NCBI GenBank assembly: GCA_035552095.1
Contig: DASZMA010000059.1
Coordinates: 1-64,000, forward strand
Reading direction: 5' to 3'
Length of the DNA: 64,000 nucleotides
Origin: Bog-473 sp035552095
Lineage (GTDB): Bacteria; Actinomycetota; Acidimicrobiia; Acidimicrobiales; RAAP-2
The notes under the pieces were generated by a model, which was given only the letters and a program-made list of their open reading frames with translations, made no database searches and was not told the origin of the DNA. Made by a program: the position numbers and the translations under genes. This document shows positions 47,797-56,224 of the stretch, piece by piece (position 1 is the first letter of the stretch; each line of letters begins with the position of its first letter).

Positions 47797-48384
47797 ATGG
47801 CGCATGTCCCGTTGGAGAACACTCGCCGGGCACTGATCCCCCGGCTGGCCCGGCGCTACGGCAAGCGGCAGTTCGGCCGGGCGGCCGATCCGGTCGGCGC
47901 CGCCTCCCACCACTCCGGGGTGCTGGTGGCCATGGGCCTGCTGGAGACCGCGGTCGACCGGGGCTGGAAGAAGCTCGACCCGACGCTGCGCTGGCTGGCC
48001 GTGCAGGCGACCGGGATGCGCATCGGCTGCTCGTGGTGCACCGACTTCGGCTACTACGAGGGCATGAACCACGGCATTGACCCGGCCAAGGTGCGTGCCG
48101 TGGCCAATTGGCGTGACAGTTCCCTCTACGACGAGCGCGAGCGCGCCGTGCTCGAATACGCCGAGGCGGCCACCGCCACCCCGGCCGAGGTCTCCGACGA
48201 CCTGGCGGCCCGGCTGCACCGGCACTTCAGCGACGCCGAGATGGTCGAGCTGGCCGGCTGGGTGGCGCTGGAGAACTTCCGCTCCCGCTTCAACGCCGGG
48301 CTGGGGCTGAAGAGCCAGGGCTTCTCGGACAGCTGTGAGATCCCGATGCGGGCGAATGGGCCTGGTGCCGCTGCCGTCAACTGA
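47797..48384 (+). CDS. carboxymuconolactone decarboxylase family protein
   Basis: This 195-residue AhpD-like protein has the redox motif GCSWCTDF with C78 and C81, preceded by RWLAVQATGMR, and the helical CMD core (VLEYAEAATATPAEVSDDLA, ELAGWVALENFRSRFNAGLG). CMD proteins next to ECF41 sigma factors are the conserved targets of these factors and may take part in peroxide or redox response. The ATG has GAAAGGTGG upstream. It overlaps the sigma gene by 29 bases. Confidence 0.92.
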   Translation: MAHVPLENTRRALIPRLARRYGKRQFGRAADPVGAASHHSGVLVAMGLLETAVDRGWKKLDPTLRWLAVQATGMRIGCSWCTDFGYYEGMNHGIDPAKVRAVANWRDSSLYDERERAVLEYAEAATATPAEVSDDLAARLHRHFSDAEMVELAGWVALENFRSRFNAGLGLKSQGFSDSCEIPMRANGPGAAAVN

Positions 48385-49252
48385 GGACGCGGACGCGGCG
48401 GCCTTCGAGCAGTGGCGCCCGCTCCTCTTCAGCATCGCCTACCGGATGTTGGGCAGCGCGGCCGACGCCGAGGACATGGTGCAGGAGGCCGGCCTGCGCT
48501 GGCTGGCCCGGGGCGGCGAGCCGGTCGAGTCGGTCCGGGCCTACCTGGTCACCATCGTCACCCGGCTCTGCATCGACCAGCTCGGCTCGGCCCGGGCCCA
48601 GCGCGTCACCTACGCCGGGCCGTGGCTGCCCGAGCCGGTGGTGGTCGAGGAGGACTCGGCGCTCGAGCAGGCCGACACTCTGTCGCTGGCCTTCCTGGTC
48701 CTGCTGGAGGAGCTCACGCCGCCGGAACGGGCGGCCTATCTGCTGCATGACGTGTTCGGCTACCACTTCGACGAGATCGCCCGGTCGCTCGGCCGTACCC
48801 CGGCCGGCTGCCGCCAGCTGGCGGCTCGGGCCCGTCAGCGCATCGGCGACCGCCGGCAGCGCTTCGACGCTGACCTGGGCCACGGCCGTGAGCTGACCCG
48901 CCGCTTCCTGGTGGCCTGCGGGACGGGCGACCTGGACGGCCTCCTGGGCCTGCTGGCCGACGATGTAGTGGTCTGGACCGACGGTGGCGGCCGGGTGCGG
49001 GCCGCCCTGCGACCGGTGGTGGGACCGCACCGGGCCTCGCGCTTCCTGCTCAACGTGGCCAAGAAGGCGACGGGGCTGCCCCAGGAAACCAGGCTCAACG
49101 GCCAACCGGCCACCGTGTTCATTGAGGCGGGCCGGGTGGTCATGGCGCTGGTGCTGGACATCCTCGAGGGCATGGTGGTCGGCGTGCGGGTGGTGTCGAA
49201 CCCCGAGAAGCTGGAACGCCTGAGCGCGGCGCTGGTGCCCGAGCCGCGCTGA
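48356..49252 (+). CDS. ECF41 family sigma factor
   Basis: The 298-residue product has sigma regions 2 (LLFSIAYRMLGSAADAEDMV) and 4 (PPERAAYLLHDVFGYHFDEI), and the ECF41 C-terminal SnoaL-like extension that controls activity. All three diagnostic motifs are there: WLPEP (90-94), DGGG (from 209) and NPEKL (from 282). ECF41 factors have no anti-sigma factor; the extension takes that role and the CMD gene is the main target. The ATG at 48356 is chosen; a GTG at 48335 is in frame. Both lie inside the CMD gene. Confidence 0.95.
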   Translation: MGLVPLPSTEDADAAAFEQWRPLLFSIAYRMLGSAADAEDMVQEAGLRWLARGGEPVESVRAYLVTIVTRLCIDQLGSARAQRVTYAGPWLPEPVVVEEDSALEQADTLSLAFLVLLEELTPPERAAYLLHDVFGYHFDEIARSLGRTPAGCRQLAARARQRIGDRRQRFDADLGHGRELTRRFLVACGTGDLDGLLGLLADDVVVWTDGGGRVRAALRPVVGPHRASRFLLNVAKKATGLPQETRLNGQPATVFIEAGRVVMALVLDILEGMVVGVRVVSNPEKLERLSAALVPEPR

Positions 49253-49256
49253 GCGC

Positions 49257-51785
49257 CTACTCGTACTTGAGCGCCTCGAGGATGGGGGTGCGGGCGGCCT
49301 GGCGTCCCGGCCACAGCGCGGCCAGCACCGCCACCACAATGGCGATCGGCCCGTAGGTGAGCAGCGAGGCGAAGTCGGGGGCATAGGTGTCGTGGTAGCC
49401 GGCCAGGAGCGGCGTCACGTCGAGCAGGGCGGACAGCAGGAGCAGGCCGAGGACGGTCCCCATGACCAGCGCCACCAGGCTGACCGCCAGCGCCTCGGCC
49501 ACCACCATCCGGAACAGCTCGCGCGGCGTCATGCCCACCGCCCCCAGCAACCCGAACTCGCGACGGCGCTGAATGCCGGCCAGGAGCAGGGTGGAGAGGA
49601 CGCTGATGAACGACACCAGCAGCAGGGCCCGCTGCAGGACCTCGAAGGGGGCGAGCTGGCCCGAGACGCCGTTGTCCGACGTCGTGAGCTGCTGGCTCGG
49701 GGTCTGGAACTTGAGGTAGGGGCCGAGATGCTCGGCCCGGGCCAACGCGGCCACGTGGGCGGGTGAGGCCCGGGCCGTCAGCACCAGGGCGGCCGCCGTC
49801 GGCTGCTGGGGGCCGAACAGGTGCTGGCGCAGCGACGCCGTCATGTACACGTTGTCGCCCGCCGCGTTGCCGTCATTCCAGATCCCCTGCACCTTGACCG
49901 GCACCAGTCCGGTCGGCGTATCGATGCGGAGAAGCGACCCCGGGTGGATGTGGTCCCGGCGGGCCAGATTGGCCCCGATCAGCACCTGGCCGCGCTCGAA
50001 TGGGGCCGGGTCGGCCGTCCCGGCGAACACGTCGACGTTGAAGCTGGGGTAGCGGTCCGCCTCGACCAGGGTGAGCTGGCCCACGGCGTGGCCCGACAGC
50101 TCACCGTTGAAGGTGTCGACGCGGGCCACCCCCGGCAGCTTCGACAACGTCCGCAGGATCGGCGCCGGCAGTTGGCCGTCGGTGTTGTACCCGTTGGCGC
50201 TGGCGTAGGTGGAGACCAGCACGCTGTGGGCCTGGGAGGACCGGGCCAGTCCGGTGGCGATGTCCTGGTCGATGGCGCGGTTGTAGCTGCTGGTGATGAA
50301 GGCCACGCCGATGGCGGCACCGATGGCGACGGCCATGACGCCGGTGCGCCCGGGCTCGCGGACCAGGTTGGCCAGGCCCAGCCGGCTCACCCCGCCGCGG
50401 AACCGGCCGGTGCGGATCAGGCCCCGGATGGCCACCGGGGCCCAGCTGCCGCTGGCCAGGGTGGCGAAGATCGCCGCCACAATGAAGCCGGCTAGCGCCG
50501 CCACCGGTTGCCACTGGGCCAAGGACCCGTTGCGGTCGCCCAACCAGCTCACGACGACGCCGGCCACGGCCAGTGCGGTGTAGAGCAGCGCGTAGCCCAC
50601 CGTGGCCCGGCTCGAGGTCCGCTCCCGCCGTTCCCGGCCGGAGATCTCGGCCGCAATGTCGGCCCGCATGGCCTTGCGCACCGGGCGAACCGCGGCCAGC
50701 AACCCGATCACGGCGCCGATGACCACCCCGGTGATGTAGGTGGAGGACGAGGTGTGCACCTGGATGGGGACGCCGGCCAGGCTCACGGTGAGGTGGCTCA
50801 GCGTGGCCACAATGGGCTGGGCCAGCCCGATGCCGCCCAATGCGCCGAGGAGGCCACCGACCGCGCCCAGCACGCCGGCTTCGAGGAGCGGCCCGATGAG
50901 CAGCACCGCCGGGGGAGCGCCCACGGCGGCCACGATGGCGTTGTCGCGCCGGCGCTCCTCCAGGGTCAAGGAGATGACGTTGTAGACCAGGACGACGGCG
51001 ATGGCCGAGGCCAGCAGGGCCAGCAGGGCCAGGATCGGCGTGAACGAGCTGATGGCCAACGAGACCGACGCCGGCACGGCGGTGGCATCGACCACGCCGT
51101 CCCACGGGCCGACGGCGCGGGCCAGGCGGTGGGCCAGCGCGGTGGTCGATACCCCGGCGGCGGGGACGACATAGACGTCGTCGATCCGCCCGTTGCGGTC
51201 GAACTGCTGCTGGGCCAGGGCCAGTGGCATGACGACGACGTCGCCCCGATTGACCGAGTCCAGTGAGGCCAGCGCGGTGGCGTGGCCCAGGGTGTCGATG
51301 CCCCGGTTCGTCTCCAGCCATGACCGCCCATTGAGCCGCTGCCGCAACGACCGGGCGATGAACATCTGGCGGCCGCTCGGCGCCGCTGTTGAGGCCGACG
51401 AGGTGCAGCCGATGCCGTCGACCAGCGAGCCGTCGCTGCAGTTGATGCCGAGCAGGAGGACCGTCTGATGGTGCCCGTTCGAGAGGCGGACCACCGAGAT
51501 CGCCTGGACCACCGGGACCACGGCCTTCACGCCGGGGGTCGAGGCCGCCGCGCTCAGCGCGGCGAAGTCGATGCCCCCGGTGGAGGTGGCGCCGACGACG
51601 CGCAGCGCGGCCGACCCGCCCACCTGCTGGCTCAACCGGTTGAGGGAGTACGACGCGCTGGCGTTGACCACGATCACCGACAGGGCGAGCGAGCTGCCGG
51701 CCGCCACCGCGATCACGGCGATCACCATGCGCAGGCGCACCCGGGCCAGCCGGCGCAGGTTGAGCAGGCGGATGGCCCGCCTCAT
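49257..51785 (-). CDS. FtsX-type ABC transporter permease
   Basis: An 842-residue permease of the MacB/LolC/FtsX class, with two FtsX units. Helix 1 is at about 20-42, followed by a long extracytoplasmic domain, then three helices (FTPILALLALLASAIAVVLV and next), a central helix group and a second large domain, and the final FtsX triplet (VSFISVLSTLLLAGIQRRRE, FGLLGAVGMTPRELFRMVVA, LALVMGTVLGLLLL). Such exporters move lipids, lipoproteins, antibiotics or peptides. The ATG overlaps the ATPase stop by ATGA. Confidence 0.9.
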   Translation of the reverse strand: MRRAIRLLNLRRLARVRLRMVIAVIAVAAGSSLALSVIVVNASASYSLNRLSQQVGGSAALRVVGATSTGGIDFAALSAAASTPGVKAVVPVVQAISVVRLSNGHHQTVLLLGINCSDGSLVDGIGCTSSASTAAPSGRQMFIARSLRQRLNGRSWLETNRGIDTLGHATALASLDSVNRGDVVVMPLALAQQQFDRNGRIDDVYVVPAAGVSTTALAHRLARAVGPWDGVVDATAVPASVSLAISSFTPILALLALLASAIAVVLVYNVISLTLEERRRDNAIVAAVGAPPAVLLIGPLLEAGVLGAVGGLLGALGGIGLAQPIVATLSHLTVSLAGVPIQVHTSSSTYITGVVIGAVIGLLAAVRPVRKAMRADIAAEISGRERRERTSSRATVGYALLYTALAVAGVVVSWLGDRNGSLAQWQPVAALAGFIVAAIFATLASGSWAPVAIRGLIRTGRFRGGVSRLGLANLVREPGRTGVMAVAIGAAIGVAFITSSYNRAIDQDIATGLARSSQAHSVLVSTYASANGYNTDGQLPAPILRTLSKLPGVARVDTFNGELSGHAVGQLTLVEADRYPSFNVDVFAGTADPAPFERGQVLIGANLARRDHIHPGSLLRIDTPTGLVPVKVQGIWNDGNAAGDNVYMTASLRQHLFGPQQPTAAALVLTARASPAHVAALARAEHLGPYLKFQTPSQQLTTSDNGVSGQLAPFEVLQRALLLVSFISVLSTLLLAGIQRRREFGLLGAVGMTPRELFRMVVAEALAVSLVALVMGTVLGLLLLSALLDVTPLLAGYHDTYAPDFASLLTYGPIAIVVAVLAALWPGRQAARTPILEALKYE

Positions 51786-52489
51786 GGCGCCGACAGGTGT
51801 CCGTCGGTCAGCGTGAAGACCCGGTCGGCCCGTGACGCCGCGGCCGCGTCATGGGTGACCAGCAGCAGGGCGGCGCCGGCCAGGCGCACCTGCTCGGTCA
51901 GCAGGTCGAGGACCTCGGCCGCGTTCACCGCGTCCAGGTTCCCGGTGGGCTCGTCGGCCAGAATGAGGGGCGCCCCCGCCACCAGCGAGCGGGCGATGGC
52001 CACCCGCTGCATCTCGCCGCCCGACAGCTCGCCCGGGAGGCGGTCACCCTTGCCGGCCAGGCCGATGCGCTCCAGCAGCTCGTCCACGCGGTGGGAGGTC
52101 TTGCCGTCGAAGATGAGGGGGAGTTCCACGTTCTCGCGCACCGAGAGGGTAGGGAGCAACTGGAAGAACTGGAAGACGAAGCCGATGTGGCGCCGCCGCA
52201 CCTGGGCCAGGGGGCCGGCGCCGAGGGTGGAGAGGTCGATGCCGGCCACCTGCACCCGGCCGGTGTCGGGCTTGTCCAGGCCGCCGGCGATGTGGAGCAG
52301 GGTGGACTTCCCCGAGCCACTCGGCCCGACCAGTGACACGAACTCGCCCGGTGCCATGTGCAGGGTGGCGTCGTTGAGCACGACCACGTCGTCGCCCCCC
52401 TGCTGATAGCGCTTGGAGATGCCGTCGAGTTCGAGGGCGGGCACCGACGACCCGGCCGACGTCCCGCCTCCTTCAGCCGCCGGGTGCAT
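51782..52489 (-). CDS. ABC transporter ATP-binding protein (MacB/LolD type)
   Basis: The 235-residue ATPase has Walker A GPSGSGKST, Q-loop VFQFFQLLPTLSVRENV, signature LSGGEMQRVAIARSL, Walker B PLILADEPTGNLD and the switch histidine in LLVTHD. The DEPTGNLD variant marks the MacB/LolD/FtsE group. The ATG at 52489 overlaps the end of padR by 17 bases; an upstream start at 52534 is in frame but lies deep in padR. It powers the permease encoded next. Confidence 0.93.
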   Translation of the reverse strand: MHPAAEGGGTSAGSSVPALELDGISKRYQQGGDDVVVLNDATLHMAPGEFVSLVGPSGSGKSTLLHIAGGLDKPDTGRVQVAGIDLSTLGAGPLAQVRRRHIGFVFQFFQLLPTLSVRENVELPLIFDGKTSHRVDELLERIGLAGKGDRLPGELSGGEMQRVAIARSLVAGAPLILADEPTGNLDAVNAAEVLDLLTEQVRLAGAALLLVTHDAAAASRADRVFTLTDGHLSAP

Positions 52490-53123
52490 GGGTTGCCTCC
52501 TCGCTATCCGGCGGGGCGAAGTCAAAGATGCCACGCGCTACCCGCTGCCGGGTTCGTTCGGACCAGTCCCGCTCCGTCTGGACGACTTCGCGGGCGTGAT
52601 CGAGTAGATCGGTCATCATCTCGACGTACTGCGGGGGTACGTCGACCGCCCCCGACGCCATCGCTTCGACGGAACGTTCCCGGTTGGAGGCGATGAGCGC
52701 CAGGGTGTTGTCGAGCACGCTGATCCGCTCGACCAGCAGCGTCGCCACCTCGGCCGGCGGAAGGAACCAGACGAAGAACAGGGCCACGTCGACCGGCTGC
52801 GCCATCCCGGCCGGTCGGGCCCAGGCGTCGCGCAGCAGCTTCAGCAACTCCGCCCGGCCGGCGCTGGTGATGCCGTAGACCGTCTTCTGGGGCCGGTTCC
52901 CCTGGTGGGCCACATCGGTGATCTCCAAGAAGCCGGCGGCGGCCATGCGGGGCAGGGCCGAGTAGATGGAGCCGGGACGGATGTCGACCCAGTGCTCCAT
53001 GTCGAGCCCCTTCATCTGCTGACGCAGCTCATAGCCGTACATGGGCTTGCTGGCCAGGAGCCCGAGCAGCGTCATGCGGGTGATGTCGCCGGCCGGTCCC
53101 GCCCGCCGCATCGCTCTAGCCAC
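52473..53123 (-). CDS. PadR family transcriptional regulator
   Basis: The 216-residue protein has the PadR winged helix (LGLLASKPMYGYELRQQMKG, PGSIYSALPRMAAAGFLEIT, QKTVYGITSAGRAELLKLL) and the C-terminal helical dimer domain. It heads an operon with the ABC exporter and most likely represses it until a ligand such as a drug or peptide binds. The GTG at 53123 lies eight bases after a TAGACT box; an ATG at 53111 is also in frame. No ribosome binding site precedes the GTG. Confidence 0.9.
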   Translation of the reverse strand: MARAMRRAGPAGDITRMTLLGLLASKPMYGYELRQQMKGLDMEHWVDIRPGSIYSALPRMAAAGFLEITDVAHQGNRPQKTVYGITSAGRAELLKLLRDAWARPAGMAQPVDVALFFVWFLPPAEVATLLVERISVLDNTLALIASNRERSVEAMASGAVDVPPQYVEMMTDLLDHAREVVQTERDWSERTRQRVARGIFDFAPPDSEEATHAPGG

Positions 53124-53128
53124 GCTTG

Positions 53129-53159
53129 GTTAGTCTAACTAGGCCAATAGCCGTGTCAA
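53129..53159 (-). promoter_or_regulatory. padR promoter and operator dyad
   Basis: On the minus strand TTGACA (53159 to 53154), 16 bases, TAGACT (53137 to 53132), eight bases, GTG. Over the -10 box lie two nested dyads: GTTAG-T-CTAAC (53129-53139) and TAGT-CTA-ACTA (53131-53141). A PadR dimer bound here would block its own leaderless promoter. Confidence 0.65.
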
Positions 53160-53206
53160 GGGGTGGCATCCATCGCGGCGGAACAACGGGGGCCTACCGT
53201 GGAGCC

Positions 53207-53230
53207 ATGCCGGAACGAGCCCGATCATGA
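53207..53230 (+). CDS. 7-codon upstream ORF
   Basis: TACCGT (53195-53200), six bases, ATG, then the peptide MPERARS and a TGA that overlaps the ATG of the next gene (ATGA at 53227-53230). This combines a leaderless start with coupling to the following gene, which itself has no ribosome binding site. Confidence 0.35.
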   Translation: MPERARS

Positions 53231-53529
53231 CGACCTCCAAGAGTGAGCTGGAGCGGATCGCCCACGCGGCGGCGACCCACTCGTGGGATGTGGCGGTGGT
53301 CGTATCCCCGCCAGGCCTGATGGCGACCCGGGAGTCGGGCCGCATCGGGGAGCCCTGGGTGGTCATGGCGGTGCCCGGGGGCCGGGGGCTGCGGGCCTCC
53401 TTCTACCGGCCCGGCGATGCGCTCGATGTGGAAGGGGAGGAGATCGGTGTGCTCTCGGGCAACCCACGCGAGATGGGTCGGGAGCTACGCACCCTGCTGG
53501 AGGACCTGACCGACGGCGAGGCGGCCTGA
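53227..53529 (+). CDS. hypothetical protein (100 aa)
   Basis: A small soluble protein, MTTSKSELERIAHAAATHSW at the start, then VAVVVSPPGLMATRESGRIG and WVVMAVPGGRGLRASFYRPG, with an acidic helix at the end. No family is recognised. Translation probably depends on the 7-codon ORF that overlaps its start. It is divergent from padR but no shared function is implied. Confidence 0.6.
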   Translation: MTTSKSELERIAHAAATHSWDVAVVVSPPGLMATRESGRIGEPWVVMAVPGGRGLRASFYRPGDALDVEGEEIGVLSGNPREMGRELRTLLEDLTDGEAA

Positions 53530-53561
53530 CGCTGGTTCACTGGACACCCCCGGGGTAGCGG

Positions 53562-54122
53562 ATGGCCACACTCATTTACGCCACCAATGTGTCCCTCGAC
53601 GGCTACATCGAAGACACACACGGCGCCTTCGACTGGGCTCCGCCCAACGATGACGTGTTCACCGCGTCAACCGCCCTGCTGAGGTCCGTCGGCACATTCC
53701 TCTACGGGCGGCGGCTCTACGAGACGATGGCCGTCTGGGAGACCAACCCGGCCATCGCCGAGCAGTCAGACCTCACCGCCGACTTCGCGCGGGCCTGGCG
53801 GGCGGCCGACAAGGTCGTCTACTCCACCACCCTGGCCGCAGTCCCGACCGCCACCACTGGCCTCGAACGACACTTCGACCCCGACGCCGTCCGAGCACTG
53901 AAGGCCGAAGCCACCAGCAACCTCACCATCGGCGGGGCGAACCTGGCGGCCCGGGCCTTCCAGGCTGGCCTGGTGGACGAGTGCCAGCTGTTCGTCTGGC
54001 CCATGATCCTCGGCGGCGGAAGGCCGGCCCTCCCGGCGGGCGTCCGCATCGACCTCGAGCTGCTCGACGAGCACCGATTCGGCAACGGCGTCTTGCAGCT
54101 GCGCTACCGCGTCTCGACCTGA
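53562..54122 (+). CDS. dihydrofolate reductase-like (RibD C-terminal) protein
   Basis: The 186-residue protein belongs to the RibD C-terminal/DHFR-like group (YwjB/YyaP type): LIYATNVSLDGYIEDTHGAF, FLYGRRLYETMAVWE, NLTIGGANLAARAFQAGLVD, ECQLFVWPMILGGGRPAL. These are NADPH-fold proteins of unknown substrate and do not replace FolA. It is convergent with menE, 15 bp apart. Confidence 0.88.
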   Translation: MATLIYATNVSLDGYIEDTHGAFDWAPPNDDVFTASTALLRSVGTFLYGRRLYETMAVWETNPAIAEQSDLTADFARAWRAADKVVYSTTLAAVPTATTGLERHFDPDAVRALKAEATSNLTIGGANLAARAFQAGLVDECQLFVWPMILGGGRPALPAGVRIDLELLDEHRFGNGVLQLRYRVST

Positions 54123-54137
54123 CCACTCAGGACGCCG

Positions 54138-55313
54138 TTAGCGGAGCTCGCTCCGGCGGATCTTGCCCGAGGCGGTGCGGGGGAGCGCCTCGGTGAAGAC
54201 GACCTCCCTGGGTGCGGCCCAGGGGGCGAGGGTCGAGGCGACCAGTTCCTTGAGTTCCTCGAGGCTGGGCGGCGTGGTTGATGGCACCACCCAGGCCACC
54301 ACCCGCTCGCCCCATTCGGGGTCCGCTCGCTTCCACACCGCCACCTCGACCACCCCGGGGTGACCGGCCAGGACAAGTTCCACCGCATCGGGCCACACCT
54401 TCTCGGCCCCGGTGTTGATGACATCGGCCAGCCGGCCCGAGACATTCAGCGTCCCGTCCTCGTTCAAGGAGCCGGCGTCGCCGGTGGCGAACCAGGTGGC
54501 CGTGCCGTCGGGGCCGGTCACCCGCCCCGAGGCGCCGTCGCGGTAGCAGCGCATGAGCATGGGGGCGCGCAGGAGGATCTCGCCGCCGGTCTGGTCGACG
54601 CTGTCGCCGCCGATGCCCCCGCCGCCGTCGTCGAAGTGGGCGATCGCCACCTCGACGTCGTCGAGCGGCACGCCGTCATAGACCACGCCCGAGCCGGTCT
54701 CGGTCATCCCGTAGGTGACCACGACGTTGGGTGCCAGTTCCCCCGGGGGGCGGCTCCCGCCCAGCAGGATCCCGGCGAAGACACCAGGGTCGAGGCGGCG
54801 CAGCGCGGCGGCGACCAGGGAGACGTGGGTGGCCCGACCGGATCGCCCGTAGGCCTCGACGGCGTCGGCCTCGAACCCGGGCAGGACGGTCAGGGGGGTC
54901 CCGGTCAGCAGGGCGCGGCTGATCACCGACAGCCCGCCGATGTGGGCCAGGGGCAGGCAGGCCAACCAGTGGTGGCGCTGCGGGTCCACGCCCAACCGCT
55001 CGGTGGTGGCCCGGGCCGAGGCCAGCAGGGCGTCGTGGGTCAGCACGACCCCCTTGGGCCGCCCCGAGGAGCCGCTGGTGGCCATGACCAGCGCGTCGCC
55101 CTCTTCCACCGGTTGGCCGTCGGGCCGGGCGTGCAGCTCACCGTCGGACCCGACCAGGCGGGTGGGCCGAAGCGCCTCGAGCAGGGCGGCGCGGGCCGGC
55201 GCCGGCAGCCGGGGGTCCAGCGGGGCCACGGCGTCGCCGGTGTCCCAGATGGCACGCAGCGCATCGACGAAGCCCGCTCCACCAGGGAGGTCGAGGGCGA
55301 CGAGTTCTGGCAC
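54138..55313 (-). CDS. menE: 2-succinylbenzoate-CoA ligase MenE
   Basis: MenE activates o-succinylbenzoate as its CoA thioester in menaquinone synthesis. The 391-residue protein is a short ANL ligase with MATSGSSGRPKGVVLTHDAL, VVTYGMTETGSGVVYDG, WFATGDAGSLNEDGTLNVSG, RLADVINTGAEKVWPDAVE and the catalytic lysine in RTASGKIRRSELR. Assignment to MenE is supported by the menB, menA, menH and menD neighbours. The GTG at 55313 lies seven bases after TACGCT with no ribosome binding site. Confidence 0.9.
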   Translation of the reverse strand: MPELVALDLPGGAGFVDALRAIWDTGDAVAPLDPRLPAPARAALLEALRPTRLVGSDGELHARPDGQPVEEGDALVMATSGSSGRPKGVVLTHDALLASARATTERLGVDPQRHHWLACLPLAHIGGLSVISRALLTGTPLTVLPGFEADAVEAYGRSGRATHVSLVAAALRRLDPGVFAGILLGGSRPPGELAPNVVVTYGMTETGSGVVYDGVPLDDVEVAIAHFDDGGGGIGGDSVDQTGGEILLRAPMLMRCYRDGASGRVTGPDGTATWFATGDAGSLNEDGTLNVSGRLADVINTGAEKVWPDAVELVLAGHPGVVEVAVWKRADPEWGERVVAWVVPSTTPPSLEELKELVASTLAPWAAPREVVFTEALPRTASGKIRRSELR

Positions 55314-55319
55314 TGCCGG

Positions 55320-55326
55320 TAGCGTA
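55320..55326. promoter_or_regulatory. overlapping divergent -10 boxes (menE / menB)
   Basis: The seven bases TAGCGTA read TAGCGT on the plus strand (55320-55325), eight bases before the menB GTG, and TACGCT on the minus strand (55326-55321), seven bases before the menE GTG. The intergenic gap is 20 bp. Both genes appear to be transcribed without a leader from one near-symmetric element. Confidence 0.65.
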
Positions 55327-55333
55327 GGGCGCC

Positions 55334-56224
55334 GTGCATACCGTGGTCACAGGAAGTCCTCACGATCCGCTCGACGATCTGCGTCCACTGCCACCGCCCA
55401 AATGGGAGCCGGTGGGGTCGTTTACCGATATCCGCTACGAGGTGGCGGAGGGCATCGCCAAGCTGACCATCAACCGCCCTGAGCGGCGCAACGCCTTCCG
55501 GCCCCAGACCCTCTTCGAGCTGACCGAGGCCTTCACCCTGGCCCGGGACAACCCCGACGTGGGCGCCATCATTCTCTGCGGTGAGGGTCCCGACGCCTTC
55601 TGCTCGGGCGGGGACCAGAAGATCCGGGGCGACGACGGCTACATGGGCGACGACAGCGTGGCTGAGCGCGGCATCGGCCGGCTCAACGTGCTGGACCTCC
55701 AGATCCTCATGCGCCGGCTCCCCAAGCCGATCATCGCCATGATCGCCGGGTACGCCATCGGCGGCGGCCACATCCTCCATTTGGTGTGCGACCTCTCCAT
55801 TGCGGCCGACAACGCCCGCTTCGGGCAGACCGGTCCCAAGGTCGGCAGTTTCGACGGCGGGTACGGCTCCTCGCTGCTGGCCCGGACCATCGGCCTCAAG
55901 CGGGCCAAGGAAGTGTGGTTCCTCTGCCGCCAGTACGACGCCGCCCAGGCGCTCGACTGGGGCCTGGTGAACACGGTGGTGCCGTTGGATGATCTGGAGA
56001 CCGAGACGGTGGCCTGGTGCCGCCAGATCCTCAGCCTGTCGCCGATCGCCCTGCGCATGATCAAGGCCGGCATGAACGCGGCTGACGATGGCCTGGCCGG
56101 CGTGCAACAGCTGGCCGGCGACGCCACCATGCTCTTCTACATGACCGAAGAAGGCCAGGAAGGCCGCAACGCTTTCGTGGAGCACCGGACTCCCGACTTC
56201 TCGAAGTACCCGCGGCGCCCGTGA
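55334..56224 (+). CDS. menB: 1,4-dihydroxy-2-naphthoyl-CoA synthase MenB
   Basis: MenB closes the naphthoquinone ring. The 296-residue crotonase-fold protein has YEVAEGIAKLTINRPERRNA FRPQ, GAIILCGEGPDAFCSGGDQK, AMIAGYAIGGGHILHLVCDL, and ARFGQTGPKVGSFDGGYGSS, with the aspartate and serine/tyrosine residues typical of MenB. The GTG at 55334 lies eight bases after TAGCGT. It overlaps menA by GTGA. Confidence 0.94.
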   Translation: MHTVVTGSPHDPLDDLRPLPPPKWEPVGSFTDIRYEVAEGIAKLTINRPERRNAFRPQTLFELTEAFTLARDNPDVGAIILCGEGPDAFCSGGDQKIRGDDGYMGDDSVAERGIGRLNVLDLQILMRRLPKPIIAMIAGYAIGGGHILHLVCDLSIAADNARFGQTGPKVGSFDGGYGSSLLARTIGLKRAKEVWFLCRQYDAAQALDWGLVNTVVPLDDLETETVAWCRQILSLSPIALRMIKAGMNAADDGLAGVQQLAGDATMLFYMTEEGQEGRNAFVEHRTPDFSKYPRRP

